Source of the DNA: Nocardioides sp. Soil774
Lineage (GTDB): Bacteria; Actinomycetota; Actinomycetes; Propionibacteriales; Nocardioidaceae
DNA: 64,000 nt
NCBI RefSeq assembly: GCF_001428125.1
Contig: NZ_LMSM01000006.1
Span: forward strand, 420,269-484,268
Direction of reading: 5' to 3'
The notes beneath the pieces were generated by a model. That model was not told where the DNA came from, made no database searches, and saw only the letters and a list, made by a program, of their open reading frames with translations. Positions 19,364-28,617 of this stretch are shown one piece after another (within the stretch, counting starts at the first letter, position 1; the number at the start of each line of letters is the position of its first letter). Both the position numbers and the translations under genes were made by a program.

Positions 19364-19993
19364 TCAGGAGGCCGGCTTCCGGGTCATGCTCAGGTGGGTG
19401 ACACCGCTGGGCGAGGAGACCGCCTCGATGTCGAAGGTGTCCTCGAGCGCCTCGAGGCCGTCCCAGAGGCGGGAGCCCCGGGCGAGGACGACCGGCACGA
19501 CGGCGACGTGCAGGTGGTCGACGAGCCCGGCCGCCACGAACGCCCGGACCGTGCTCGCGCCGCCGCCGATCCGCACGTCGAGGTCACCCGCTGCCTCCTG
19601 GGCGAGGGCGAGCGCCTCGGTGGGCGAGGCGTCGATGAAGTGGAAGGTCGTCCCGCCCTCCATCTCGAGGGAGTCGTGCGGGCGGTGGGTGAGGACGTAG
19701 GTCGGGGTGTGGAACGGCGGGTCCTCGCCCCACCAGCCCCGCCATCCGGGGTCGTCCTGCCAGCCGGGGGGCCCGAACTTGTTGGCGCCCATGATCTCGG
19801 CGCCGAAGCCGACGTCGTACTGGCGCCCGAAGAGGGCGTCGACGCCGTTGGGCGCGCCGGCCTGCCACGTCGCGAAGCGCCACTCGTGGAGCTTCATCCC
19901 TGCATGGCCGAAGGGCGCCTCGAGGGACTGCGGCTCCCCGGAGCCGAAGCCGTCGAGCGAGACGGCGAAGTTGGTGACCCGGACCAGTGGCAC
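19364..19993 (-). CDS. Dihydrofolate reductase/RibD-like family protein
   Basis: 209 residues of the DHFR-like fold shared by RibD C-terminal domains. It starts with VRVTNFAVSLDGF, has a GANKFG segment mid-protein, the VLTHRPHDSLEMEGGTTF region, the nucleotide-loop IGGGASTVRAF, and the VPVVLARGSRLW strand. Proteins of this type are widespread in actinobacteria and mostly uncharacterised reductases; it is not the essential folA. GTG 19993 is chosen because AAGGAG lies five bases upstream. It follows the phosphoesterase gene by ten bases on the same strand. Confidence 0.85.
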   Translation of the reverse strand: MPLVRVTNFAVSLDGFGSGEPQSLEAPFGHAGMKLHEWRFATWQAGAPNGVDALFGRQYDVGFGAEIMGANKFGPPGWQDDPGWRGWWGEDPPFHTPTYVLTHRPHDSLEMEGGTTFHFIDASPTEALALAQEAAGDLDVRIGGGASTVRAFVAAGLVDHLHVAVVPVVLARGSRLWDGLEALEDTFDIEAVSSPSGVTHLSMTRKPAS

Positions 19994-20003
19994 GTGGGCT
20001 CCT

Positions 20004-20930
20004 TCAGGTGAGTGTCAGCAGGGTCGCCTCGGGGCGGCAGGCCACCCGGAAGCGGACGTAGGGGTTGGTGCCGAGGCCGGCCGACACGTGCAGCCACGAC
20101 GAGCCGTCGTCGCCGGGGGCGGAGCCGGCCGGGTGGCGGTGCAGGCCGCGGGCCCGCGCGGGCTCGAGGTCGCAGTTGGTGGTGAGGGCACGTCCGCGGC
20201 CGTCCAGGGTGGGCAGGCACACCTGGCCGCCGTGGGTGTGGCCGGCGATGATCGCGTCGTAGCCGTCGGCGGCGAACTGGTCGAGGACGCGGAGGTACGG
20301 CGCGTGGGTGACCGCGAGCCGCACGTCGGCGTCCGGGTCGGCCGGGCCCGCGACGCGCGGCAGGTCGTCGTACTTCAGGTGCGGGTCGTCGACGCCGGCG
20401 AAGGCGATCGAGGTGCCCTTGACGGTGAGCCGGCCGAAGCCGTTGGTCAGGTCGAGCCAGCCGGCCGCGCCGAAGCGCTCCTTGAGGTCGGGCCACGGCA
20501 GCTGCGGGGTCTTGGTGTTGCGCTTGCCGGTGTCGGGCAGGAGGTAGAGCATCGGGTTGCGCATGCCGGGGGCGTAGTAGTCGTTGGAGCCGAGGACGTA
20601 GACCCCCGGCACGTCGAGCAGCCCGCCGAGCGCGTCGGTGACCACCGGCACGGCGCGGCGGTGGGCGAGGTTGTCGCCGGTGTTGATGACCAGGTCGGGC
20701 TCGAGGGCGGCGAGGCCGCGGAGCCACTCCTGCTTGTCGCGCTGGTCGGGAGCCATGTGGATGTCGCTGAGGTGCAGCACCTTCAGCGGGGCGTGGCCGT
20801 CGGGGAGCAGCGGCACCGTCACGTGGCGCAGGGTGTACTGCCTCGCCTCCCAGGCGGCGTACGACGCCAGCCCGGCGCCGGCGACGGCGCCGAGGGTCAG
20901 CGTGCGTCCGACGACGGGGAGGAAAGCCAT
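20004..20930 (-). CDS. Membrane-anchored metallophosphoesterase (Rv3683-like)
   Basis: 308 residues. A hydrophobic N-terminal segment (about 5-25) is followed by a calcineurin-like phosphoesterase domain with DIH (HLSDIHMAP), GDN (INTGDN), GSND, and GHTHGGQ metal-binding motifs in order. The substrate is unknown. Gene order next to a ponA2-type PBP and whiB4 matches Mycobacterium tuberculosis Rv3683. ATG 20930 gives the membrane segment directly at the N terminus. It is divergent from the GatB/YqeY gene with only 25 bases between starts. Confidence 0.9.
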   Translation of the reverse strand: MAFLPVVGRTLTLGAVAGAGLASYAAWEARQYTLRHVTVPLLPDGHAPLKVLHLSDIHMAPDQRDKQEWLRGLAALEPDLVINTGDNLAHRRAVPVVTDALGGLLDVPGVYVLGSNDYYAPGMRNPMLYLLPDTGKRNTKTPQLPWPDLKERFGAAGWLDLTNGFGRLTVKGTSIAFAGVDDPHLKYDDLPRVAGPADPDADVRLAVTHAPYLRVLDQFAADGYDAIIAGHTHGGQVCLPTLDGRGRALTTNCDLEPARARGLHRHPAGSAPGDDGSSWLHVSAGLGTNPYVRFRVACRPEATLLTLT

Positions 20931-20955
20931 TCGGCAAGGCTGCCACAATGGGCCC

Positions 20956-21414
20956 ATGAGTGCTCTGAAGGACCGTCTCCGCGCCGACCTCACCACCGCC
21001 ATCAAGGCGCGTGACGAGCTGCGCTCCTCGACGCTGCGGATGGTGCTGACCGCGATCACCAACGCCGAGGTCGCCGGCAAGGCGGCCCGCGAGCTCTCCG
21101 ACGACGACGTGCTCGGTGTGCTCTCCAGCGAGGCCAAGCGCCGCCGCGAGGCCGCGACGGCATTCGCCGACGGTGGTCGTGAGGAGATGGCGGCGAAGGA
21201 GGCGGCCGAGGGCGAGGTCATCGCGGAGTACCTCCCGACCCCGCTCACCGAGGCCGAGATCGCCGACCTCGTCAGCGCCGCGATCGCGCAGACCGGCGCT
21301 GCCGACGAGGGCATGCGCGCCATGGGCAAGGTGATGGGCGTCGTGACGCCCCAGGTCAGGGGTCGCGCCGACGGGGGCGCGGTCGCCGCCGAGGTGCGCA
21401 AGCAGCTGGGCTGA
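20956..21414 (+). CDS. GatB/YqeY domain protein
   Basis: 152 residues, the usual length of free-standing YqeY proteins, which share the C-terminal helical domain of the GatB amidotransferase subunit. Motifs seen: LRADLTTAIKARDELRSSTL at the N terminus, EYLPTPLTEAE, and GKVMGVVTPQVRGRADG near the C terminus. A role in tRNA-dependent amidation is possible but unproven. It is convergent with the PBP gene, with 24 bases between stops. Confidence 0.92.
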   Translation: MSALKDRLRADLTTAIKARDELRSSTLRMVLTAITNAEVAGKAARELSDDDVLGVLSSEAKRRREAATAFADGGREEMAAKEAAEGEVIAEYLPTPLTEAEIADLVSAAIAQTGAADEGMRAMGKVMGVVTPQVRGRADGGAVAAEVRKQLG

Positions 21415-21438
21415 GGCCCGGAGGCAGCCCGCCGTGGC

Positions 21439-23802
21439 CTAGCGGCGGCCCTTGCCCTTCCCCTTGCCCTTGTTGCCCTTGCCCTTGTTGCCGCCGCTGT
21501 TGATCGACGGCGGCGGGGGCACGTAGCCGGTCGAGGCGTAGAGCGTGACGGTGTCGCCGCTGCTCAGCGACGTGCCGCCAGCCGGTGAGGTGTAGGCGAC
21601 GCTGCCGGCGGCGACCTCGGAGTTGACGTCGCCTCCGTCGGCGACCACGAAGCCGGCGGCCTCGAGCTGCTGGGTCGCCGCCTCGACGGTCTGGCCGGCC
21701 ACGTCGGGCACGGTCGAGAGGACGCCGGCGATCTCGTCGCCGGGAGGCGTCTGGAAGTCCTCGTAGGGGAGCTTGGCCGAGATCGCTGCCATCGCGTCGC
21801 CCCACAGCGGCCCGGCGACGGTGGAGCCGAAGGCCTCGTAGATGCCCACGCCGCCGACGGTCTGGCCGTTGAGGCTCTCCCACTCGCCGAGCTCATTGGC
21901 GCCGGCGACCATGGCGACGGTGGCGATCGCGGGCGTGTAGCCGGCGAACCACACCGACATGTTGCTCTGGTTGGTGCCCGTCTTGCCCGCCGAGGGCTTG
22001 TCGATGGCGATGTTCTGGCCGAAGCCGCCCGGCTCCATGACGCCCCGCAGGATGTCGTTGACCGCGTCGGCGGTGGCGCCGGGCATGACCTGCTCACACT
22101 CGGTGGGGAACTCCTTGAGGGTTTGGCCCTTCGAGTCGAGCACCCCGGTGACCGGGCGGGGGTCGCAGTGCAGCCCGCGCGCACCGAAGGTGGCGTAGGC
22201 CTGGGCCAGCTCGAGCGGGTTGCTGTCGGAGACGCCGAGGATCCACGACGGCACCTTCTGCGCCAGCGGCACCTTGACGCCCATGTCGGCGGCCAGCTGG
22301 AGCGGCTCGCACATGCCGGTCTGCGTCTCGAGCTGGGCGAAGAACGTGTTCACCGAGTTCTGGGTGCCGCTGTAGAGGTCGAACGTGCCCGACCCGGTCG
22401 AGTTGCTGACGTCCCAGCCCTTGCCGTCACCGGCATAGGGGCCGTCGCAGTTCGCGAACTCCTCGTCGTCGATGTGCAGCTCCTCGGGGGAGTTGATCTG
22501 CGTGCTCAGCGGGATGCCCTGGTTGATGGCGGACGCCAGCACGAAGACCTTGAAGGTCGATCCGGCCTGGAAGCCGTTGGCGTCGCCGTACTTCTTGGGC
22601 ACGACGTAGTTGAGGTAGGTCTGGCCCTTGGCCTTGTTCTTGCCCATCGGGCGCGACTGGGCCAGCGCGCGCACGTCACCGCTGCCGGGCTCGACCATGG
22701 CCAGGCCACCGATGGCCTGGTCGGTCGGGTAGACGTGCGCGGAGACCGAGTCGTCGGCCGCCTTCTGCATGTCGAGGTCGAGCGTGGTGTTGATGGTCAG
22801 GCCGCCGTTCTTGAGCGTCGTACGACGCTCCTTGGGCGTGTCGCCCAGCACCGGATCCTTGAGCAGCCAGTTGACGACGTAGTCGCAGAAGAACGGCGCG
22901 CGCGACTGCTGGCAGCCGTTGGGCGCGGACTTGACCTTGAGGGTCTCCTCGATCGGCGTGCCCTTGAGGCGCTCGGCCTTCTTCTCGCTCAGCACGCCCA
23001 GCTGGGCGAGCCGGTCGAGGACGGTGTTGCGGCGGCTCTCGGCGCGCTCGGGGTTGTCGATCGGGTCGTAGCCGACCGGGTTCTTGACCAGGCCGGCGAG
23101 GGTGGCGGCCTCGAGGAGGTTGAGGTCCTTGGCGTTCTTGGAGAAGAAGTGGACGGCCGCAGCCTGGACGCCGAAGGCGCCGTCACCGAAGTAGGCGATG
23201 TTGAGGTAGCGCTCGAGGATCCAGTCCTTGGTGTGGTTCTTCTCGAAGGCGATCGCGTAGCGCAGCTCGCGGATCTTGCGGGCGTAGGTCTCCTCGGTCG
23301 CTGCCTTGCGCTCCTCGTCGGTCTCGGCCTGGTAGAGCAGCGTCTGCTTCACCATCTGCTGGGTGATCGAGGAGCCACCCTGCACCGAGCCACCGTTGGC
23401 CTGGTTGGTGACGAAGGCGCGCAGGGTGCCCTTGAGGTCGAGCGCGCCGTGCTCGTAGAAGCGGTAGTCCTCGATCGCCACGATCGCCTTGACCATGGGC
23501 CGCGAGATCGACTGGAGCGGGACGTTGATCCGGTTCTGGTCGTAGAGCGAGGCGATGAGGTTGCCGTTGACGTCGTAGATGCGCGTCTTCTGCGACAGGT
23601 CCTTGGCCTCGAGCGACTCCGGCAGGTTCACCATGCCGGTGCTGACGTCCTTGGCGGCCACGCCGACAAGGCCCGCGAAGGGGATGGCGAGGCAGGCGGT
23701 GAGGACGCCCATCACCACGGCGACGGCACCCATGACCGCGAGGTGCGAGGCGACGCGGCCGGCGTCGGGACGTCCCTGGGAGCGCTCGGAGCGTGAAGAC
23801 AT
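21439..23802 (-). CDS. Bifunctional penicillin-binding protein (PonA2-like)
   Basis: Class A PBP that polymerises and cross-links peptidoglycan outside the membrane. 787 residues: short cytosolic N terminus, membrane anchor about 20-50, glycosyltransferase GT51 domain with EDYRFYEHG and GGSSITQQ, transpeptidase domain with STFK, SVN and KTGT motifs, one PASTA domain near 675-740, and a lysine/glycine tail (GKGNKGKGKGKGRR). ATG 23802 is chosen in front of the basic N terminus. It is divergent from whiB, the same arrangement as ponA2/whiB4 in mycobacteria. Confidence 0.95.
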   Translation of the reverse strand: MSSRSERSQGRPDAGRVASHLAVMGAVAVVMGVLTACLAIPFAGLVGVAAKDVSTGMVNLPESLEAKDLSQKTRIYDVNGNLIASLYDQNRINVPLQSISRPMVKAIVAIEDYRFYEHGALDLKGTLRAFVTNQANGGSVQGGSSITQQMVKQTLLYQAETDEERKAATEETYARKIRELRYAIAFEKNHTKDWILERYLNIAYFGDGAFGVQAAAVHFFSKNAKDLNLLEAATLAGLVKNPVGYDPIDNPERAESRRNTVLDRLAQLGVLSEKKAERLKGTPIEETLKVKSAPNGCQQSRAPFFCDYVVNWLLKDPVLGDTPKERRTTLKNGGLTINTTLDLDMQKAADDSVSAHVYPTDQAIGGLAMVEPGSGDVRALAQSRPMGKNKAKGQTYLNYVVPKKYGDANGFQAGSTFKVFVLASAINQGIPLSTQINSPEELHIDDEEFANCDGPYAGDGKGWDVSNSTGSGTFDLYSGTQNSVNTFFAQLETQTGMCEPLQLAADMGVKVPLAQKVPSWILGVSDSNPLELAQAYATFGARGLHCDPRPVTGVLDSKGQTLKEFPTECEQVMPGATADAVNDILRGVMEPGGFGQNIAIDKPSAGKTGTNQSNMSVWFAGYTPAIATVAMVAGANELGEWESLNGQTVGGVGIYEAFGSTVAGPLWGDAMAAISAKLPYEDFQTPPGDEIAGVLSTVPDVAGQTVEAATQQLEAAGFVVADGGDVNSEVAAGSVAYTSPAGGTSLSSGDTVTLYASTGYVPPPPSINSGGNKGKGNKGKGKGKGRR

Positions 23803-23997
23803 GGGGCCCAGACTACGGGGAACTCGCATACCACCCGGCATTCCAGGCGCGCAGCCGGATAGTCACATCGGACTATGCGAATTGAACCACCTGGCCCTGC
23901 CGCTCCTGCCAGGGATTCGTTTACTTTTCTACTCGAGTCGGGAATGGCCGCTATGGGGGCGGCCGACCGGCTCGACAAACACCGTGGGGTTTTGACT

Positions 23998-24285
23998 ATG
24001 TGGGTCGAGGACTGGGCAGCGCGTGCTGCATGCAAGGGCGAGACGCCGGACGCACTCTTCGTGCGGGGCGCCGAGCAGAACAAGGCCAAGCAGGTGTGCG
24101 CGGGTTGCCCCGTGCGGACCGAGTGCCTGGCCGAGGCCCTGGACAACCAGATCGAGTGGGGCGTCTGGGGTGGCATGACCGAGCGTGAGCGCCGTGCGCT
24201 GCTCCGCCGCCGCCCCGACTCGTCGTGGCGCTCCATCCTGGAGACCGCCCGTACCAAGGTCGAGACGCCCACCGTCAACGTCTGA
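23998..24285 (+). CDS. whiB4: WhiB family iron-sulfur regulator (WhiB4-like)
   Basis: 95 residues. Four conserved cysteines at 12, 34, 37 and 43 (C-x21-C-x2-C-x5-C) bind a [4Fe-4S] cluster, followed by the WGVWGG turn and a basic DNA-binding C terminus (ERERRALLRRRP). WhiB proteins act as redox- or nitric-oxide-sensing transcription factors. The whiB4 label rests on position: between a PonA2-like PBP and the two ArsA-like ATPases, as in Mycobacterium tuberculosis. ATG 23998 is chosen near the conserved region; ATGs at 23944 and 23953 are alternatives. About 195 bases with an AT-rich stretch separate it from the PBP gene. Confidence 0.88.
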   Translation: MWVEDWAARAACKGETPDALFVRGAEQNKAKQVCAGCPVRTECLAEALDNQIEWGVWGGMTERERRALLRRRPDSSWRSILETARTKVETPTVNV

Positions 24286-24296
24286 GCGGTCCTCGA

Positions 24297-25430
24297 TCAG
24301 CCCTGGTGCGCCAGGCTCTCGCCGATCGCGCGCAGCCCGTCGAGGTCGTGGACGTCGCCGGGCATCGCCGGCACCACGGCGGTGCGCACCCGCGGGTGCG
24401 AGGCGGCGAAGCGCTCGCGCAGGTGCTGCTCGCGCTCGATGATGCGCACGCGGTCTGCATGCAGCTGCAGCAGACCGGCGGTCAACGACGAGGAGTCGCT
24501 CGCCCGCAGCCGGTCGGCGGCGGTGATCGCCTCCTCCGCGGACAGCGTCGTACGCGCCGGCGGGCTCGCACGGTTGACCACGAGGCCGGCCAGCGGCATG
24601 TCGTCGTCGGTGAGCCGGTCCACGAAGTACGCCGCCTCACGCACCGCGTCGGGCTCGGGTGCGGCGACGACGACGAACGCGGTCCCGTCGGCCTGGAGCA
24701 GCGCGAAGGTGTGCTCGGCGCGCTCGCGGAAGCTGCCGAACAATGTGTCGAGCGCGGTCACGAACGTCTGGACGTCGCGCAGCATCTGCCCGCCGAGGAT
24801 CTTGCTCAACGCGTTGGTGACCACCGACAAGCCGGCCGTCATCAGCCGGGCGGGCCCGCGCGCCGGGGCGATCAGCAGCCGGATCAGCCGACCGTCGAGG
24901 AAGCTGGACAACCGCTCCGGCGCGTCCAGGAAGTCCAGCGCAGAGCGCGAGGGCGGGGTGTCGACCACGATGAGGTCGTAGGTGCCGTCCTGCTGCGACT
25001 CGCGGTAGAGCTGGCCGAGCTTCTCCATCGCCATGTACTCCTGCGTCCCGGCGAACGAGCTCGACAGGGCGACGTAGAACGGGTTCTCCAGGATCTGGCG
25101 CGCCTTCTCGGCGCTGGCCTGGCTCTCGACCACCTCGTCGAAGGTGCGCTTCATGTCGAGCATCATCGCGTCGAGCGACCCGCCGGCGGAGGCGTCGACG
25201 TCGGCCACCGGCCGCGGGGTGTTGTCGAGCTGCTCGATGCCCATCGACTGCGCCAGGCGCCGGGCGGGGTCGATGGTGAGGACCACGACCTTGCGGCCGC
25301 GCTCGGCGGCGCGCAGCGCCAGCGCGGCGGAGGTGGTCGTCTTGCCCACGCCGCCGGAGCCGCAGCACACGATGATCTCGGTGCTCCGGTCGTCGAGGAG
25401 GGCGTCGACGTCGAGGGTCGGCGGCTTCAT
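24297..25430 (-). CDS. ArsA/GET3-like anion-transporting ATPase (Rv3680-like)
   Basis: 377 residues. A deviant Walker A, CCGSGGVGKTTTSAA, lies near residue 22, with LTIDPARRLA for the switch region and IVVDTPPSR for the second aspartate motif. No arsenic genes are nearby, so an arsenite role is unlikely. In mycobacteria the paired Rv3679/Rv3680 ATPases form a complex and were linked to handling of small metabolites such as glycerol (recalled, not testable here). The start overlaps the upstream ATPase stop by four bases, so subunits are made together. Confidence 0.9.
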   Translation of the reverse strand: MKPPTLDVDALLDDRSTEIIVCCGSGGVGKTTTSAALALRAAERGRKVVVLTIDPARRLAQSMGIEQLDNTPRPVADVDASAGGSLDAMMLDMKRTFDEVVESQASAEKARQILENPFYVALSSSFAGTQEYMAMEKLGQLYRESQQDGTYDLIVVDTPPSRSALDFLDAPERLSSFLDGRLIRLLIAPARGPARLMTAGLSVVTNALSKILGGQMLRDVQTFVTALDTLFGSFRERAEHTFALLQADGTAFVVVAAPEPDAVREAAYFVDRLTDDDMPLAGLVVNRASPPARTTLSAEEAITAADRLRASDSSSLTAGLLQLHADRVRIIEREQHLRERFAASHPRVRTAVVPAMPGDVHDLDGLRAIGESLAHQG

Positions 25431-26476
25431 GCCATGCCCTGCTCGCGGAGGAGCTGCGCCATCTCGAGGAGCGCCCCGCGGTCTATGCCACCGGCGATGC
25501 GTGGCAGCTCGTAGGTCGGCAGGTCCTCGGCGGCGACGAGGGCGCGCTGCTCGTCCTCGAGCTGACGGCGTACGGCGTGGTCGCGGGCCTCGTCGAGCAG
25601 CGAGCCGACCAGCCCGGCGTCGACGTCGACCATCGCGCGGGTCAGGTCGGAGGCGACGCCGGTCGGGTCGACGTTGCCGTCACGCACGCGGGTGAGGGCA
25701 CCGGGGCCGAGGGCCTGGGGGCGGACCAGGTTGACCACGATGCCGCCGACCGGGAGGCCGGCCTCCCGCAGCTGGGCGATGCCGTCGGAGGTCTCCTGCA
25801 CGGGCATCTCCTCGAGGATGGTGACGAGGTGCACGGCGGTGCGTGGCGAGCGCAGCAGCTCCATCACCTTGTCGGCCTGCGACTTGACCGGGCCGACCTT
25901 GGCGAGGCCGGCGAGCTCGGAGTTGACCCCGAGGAACTGGCAGATCCGCCCGGTCGGGGGAGCGTCGAGCACCACGGCGTCGTACGTGATGGCGGCGCGG
26001 TCGCGGCCCTTGTCGCCCCTCTTGCCCTCGGGGCGACGCGGGCGCTGCACGGCCTCGTAGACCTTGCCGGTGAGCAGCACGTCGCGCACGCCCGGGGCGA
26101 TGGTGGTGGCGAAGTCGATGACGCCGAACTTGTCGAGCGCCTTCCCGGCGCGACCGAGCTTGTAGTACATCGACAGGTATTCCAGGAGCGCCGACTCCGG
26201 GTCGATGTGCAGCGCGTCGACCTGTCCGGCACGGCCCGTGGCGTCGGGCGCTCCTTTGGAGATGCGGGTCTCCTCGTAGGGCAGCGGGTCGACGTCGAAC
26301 ATGCGGGCGATGCCCTGGCGGCCCTCGACCTCGCACAGCAGCACGTTGCGCCCCGACGTGGCGAGGGCCAGCGCGAGCGCGGCGGCGACGGTGGACTTGC
26401 CGGTGCCGCCCTTGCCGGTGACGACGTGCAGGCGCACCTGGGGCCAGTCGACGGACCGGTCGGGGTGCGCGCTCAC
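25427..26476 (-). CDS. ArsA/GET3-like ATPase partner (Rv3679-like)
   Basis: 349 residues. Walker A VTGKGGTGKSTVAAA lies near residue 18, with the switch CEVEGRQGIARMF and a VVLDAPPTGRI motif. It is paired with the ATPase at 24297-25430 by an ATGA overlap. GTG 26476 is the likely start, though its GGAGG element lies only one base upstream, so a nearby alternative start is possible. The gene marks the left edge of the accessory block that interrupts the conserved gene order. Confidence 0.87.
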   Translation of the reverse strand: MSAHPDRSVDWPQVRLHVVTGKGGTGKSTVAAALALALATSGRNVLLCEVEGRQGIARMFDVDPLPYEETRISKGAPDATGRAGQVDALHIDPESALLEYLSMYYKLGRAGKALDKFGVIDFATTIAPGVRDVLLTGKVYEAVQRPRRPEGKRGDKGRDRAAITYDAVVLDAPPTGRICQFLGVNSELAGLAKVGPVKSQADKVMELLRSPRTAVHLVTILEEMPVQETSDGIAQLREAGLPVGGIVVNLVRPQALGPGALTRVRDGNVDPTGVASDLTRAMVDVDAGLVGSLLDEARDHAVRRQLEDEQRALVAAEDLPTYELPRIAGGIDRGALLEMAQLLREQGMA

Positions 26477-26574
26477 GCCTCCAGAGTAGGGCGCGGGTGT
26501 GCACATCCGGGGGCGCGAACTGTGGTCCCGGCCCACACAGTGGCGGCGGTCACACGGCCGCTAGGGTGCCGATC

Positions 26575-27390
26575 ATGGACAAAGTGGTCAGCTCGGCAGC
26601 CGACGCGGTCGCCGACATCCCGGACGGAGCGACCCTCGCGGTCGGCGGCTTCGGACTGTGCGGCATCCCGTCGGTCCTCATCGAGGCGGTGCTGGAGGCC
26701 GGCACGACCGACCTCGAGGCGGTCTCGAACAACTGCGGCGTGGACGACTGGGGCCTGGGCCGGCTGCTGTTCGAGAAGCGGCTGCGGCGGATGATCTCCT
26801 CCTACGTCGGGGAGAACAAGGAGTTCGCCCGGCAGTACCTCTCCGGCGAGCTCGAGGTCGAGCTGACGCCTCAGGGCACGCTCGCCGAGCGCATGCGCGC
26901 GGGCGGCTCGGGCATCCCCGGCTTCTACACCGCCACCGGCGTCGGCACCCAGGTCGCCGAGGGTGGCCTGCCGTGGAAGTACGACTCCGAGGGCAACGTG
27001 GTCGTGGCCTCGCCGCCGAAGGAGACCAAGGTCTTCTCGACGGCGGAGGGGGACAAGGAGTACGTCCTGGAGGAGGCCATCGTGGCCGACTTCGGGCTGG
27101 TGCGGGCCTGGAAGGGCGACCGCCACGGCAACCTCGTCTACCGCGACTCAGCGCGCAACTTCAACCCGCTCGCCGCGATGTGCGGGCGGGTCACGATCGC
27201 CGAGGTCGAGGAGCTCGTCGAGCCCGGCGAGCTCGACCCCAACGACATCCACACCCCCGGTGTCTACGTGCAGCGGGTGGTCGCGCTGACGTCGGAGCAG
27301 GCCGCCGACAAGCGGATCGAGAAGACCACCACGCGACCGCGCCCGGCCGGCCTGGCGGACGACGCGGCGACGCACGGACTGGGAGGCTGA
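26575..27390 (+). CDS. scoA: 3-oxoacid CoA-transferase subunit A
   Basis: Alpha subunit of a succinyl-CoA:3-ketoacid (or acetate/butyrate-type) CoA transferase, which transfers CoA to acetoacetate or similar acids. 271 residues. GGFGLCGIP near residue 24 is the CoA-transferase alpha signature, and [12 protein letters not shown] follows. Subunit B begins one base after its stop. Which acid is used cannot be read from the sequence. Confidence 0.92.
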   Translation: MDKVVSSAADAVADIPDGATLAVGGFGLCGIPSVLIEAVLEAGTTDLEAVSNNCGVDDWGLGRLLFEKRLRRMISSYVGENKEFARQYLSGELEVELTPQGTLAERMRAGGSGIPGFYTATGVGTQVAEGGLPWKYDSEGNVVVASPPKETKVFSTAEGDKEYVLEEAIVADFGLVRAWKGDRHGNLVYRDSARNFNPLAAMCGRVTIAEVEELVEPGELDPNDIHTPGVYVQRVVALTSEQAADKRIEKTTTRPRPAGLADDAATHGLGG

Positions 27391-27391
27391 C

Positions 27392-28060
27392 ATGAGCTGG
27401 AGTCGTGAGGAGATGGCGGCACGTGCCGCCAGCGAGCTCAAGGACGGGTCGTACGTCAACCTCGGCATCGGGCTGCCGACGCTGGTGCCCAACTACGTCG
27501 GCGACGACGTCGAGCTGGTGCTGCAGAGCGAGAACGGCATCCTCGGCGTGGGGGCGTACCCCTTCGAGGGCGAGGAGGACCCCGACCTGATCAACGCGGG
27601 CAAGGAGACGGTGACCCTGCGCAGGGGCGCGTCGTTCTTCGACTCCGCGCAGTCGTTCGGGATGATCCGCGGCGGCAAGATCGACGCCGCGATCCTCGGC
27701 GCCATGCAGGTCTCGGTCAACGGCGACATCGCCAACTGGATGATCCCCGGCAAGATGGTCAAGGGCATGGGCGGTGCGATGGACCTGGTCCACGGAGCCA
27801 AGCGGGTGATCGTGCTGATGGAGCACACCGCCAAGGACGGCTCCCTGAAGATCCTCGACGAGTGCGACCTGCCCTACACCGGCAAGCGCGTGGTGCAGCG
27901 GATCATCACCGACCTCGCGGTGATCGACGTCATCGACCCCGCGACCGGCGAGGTCGCGCCGTCGGGCACCCTCGGTGAGCGGGTGCTCAAGCTCGTTGAG
28001 CTCGCGCCGGGTGTCACCGAGGACGAGGTGCGGGAGAAGACCGGGCCTGAGCTGGTCTGA
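27392..28060 (+). CDS. scoB: 3-oxoacid CoA-transferase subunit B
   Basis: Beta subunit holding the catalytic glutamate that forms the covalent CoA thioester: Glu47 in SENGILG. 222 residues, the family length. [11 protein letters not shown] precedes it and [11 protein letters not shown] is the conserved downstream segment. ATG 27392 directly follows the subunit A stop. Confidence 0.93.
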   Translation: MSWSREEMAARAASELKDGSYVNLGIGLPTLVPNYVGDDVELVLQSENGILGVGAYPFEGEEDPDLINAGKETVTLRRGASFFDSAQSFGMIRGGKIDAAILGAMQVSVNGDIANWMIPGKMVKGMGGAMDLVHGAKRVIVLMEHTAKDGSLKILDECDLPYTGKRVVQRIITDLAVIDVIDPATGEVAPSGTLGERVLKLVELAPGVTEDEVREKTGPELV

Positions 28061-28068
28061 GGCCCTGC

Positions 28069-28132
28069 GGGAAGTCCCCGGATATCCGGGGACTTCCCCG
28101 GTTATCAGCCGAGATCTCGGCCCACAACCGGG
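28069..28132. repeat. Two adjacent palindromes between convergent genes
   Basis: A perfect 30-base palindrome without a spacer (28069-28098; half-site GGGAAGTCCCCGGAT) overlaps a second nested structure: arms CCCGGTT (28097-28103) and AACCGGG (28126-28132) enclosing the 14-base palindrome GCCGAGATCTCGGC (28108-28121). They lie between the convergent scoB and VOC genes and most simply are back-to-back terminators. The perfect symmetry would also suit a protein-binding site. Confidence 0.7.
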
Positions 28133-28160
28133 AGACTCGGGTGCAGAGCCCGGTCCGGCC

Positions 28161-28535
28161 TCAGCCCGCCGACCAGTCCGGCAGCTGCTGGAGCGACCAG
28201 CGGTTGCCGTCGGGGTCGGCGAGGAAGACGAAGCGACCCCACTGCATCTCCTGGACCTCGCTCACCTCGATGCCCCGCTCGAGGAGCTCGGCGCGTACGG
28301 CGTCCGCGTCGGCCACGACCGCCTGGAGGTTGTCGAGCGACCCCGGCTCCAGTCGGGTGAGCCCCTTGCCGAAGGCGATCGAGCAGGCCGACCCCGGCGG
28401 GGTCATCTGCACGAACCGCACGTGGTCGCTGACCTCGTGGTCGTGGTCGGCGCTGAAGCCGACCCGTTCGTAGAACTCCTTGGCCCGGTCGACATCGGTC
28501 ACAGGCACCATCACCAGCTCCAGCCTCATGTCCAT
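28161..28535 (-). CDS. VOC superfamily (glyoxalase/bleomycin-resistance-like) protein
   Basis: 124 residues, a single vicinal-oxygen-chelate domain with two beta-alpha-beta-beta-beta repeats: LELVMVPVTDVDRAKEFYER at the start and FVFLADPDGNRWSLQQL at the end. No substrate can be deduced. ATG 28535 or 28529 could be the start. It runs against scoB and is divergent from the sulfonate-type gene cluster. Confidence 0.87.
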   Translation of the reverse strand: MDMRLELVMVPVTDVDRAKEFYERVGFSADHDHEVSDHVRFVQMTPPGSACSIAFGKGLTRLEPGSLDNLQAVVADADAVRAELLERGIEVSEVQEMQWGRFVFLADPDGNRWSLQQLPDWSAG

Positions 28536-28617
28536 GCCTCGAGGCTAGGCACGGATCCGGTCGATCCGCGTCCGGATGGCGCGCCGGGGCGCGCAGCGCC
28601 GCTTGCCGTGTGTTATC

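Noticed and set aside
24297..26476. Arsenite resistance operon
   Set aside because: The two ATPases have ArsA-type P-loops, but there is no arsB, arsR or arsC nearby, and the position matches the Rv3679/Rv3680 pair.
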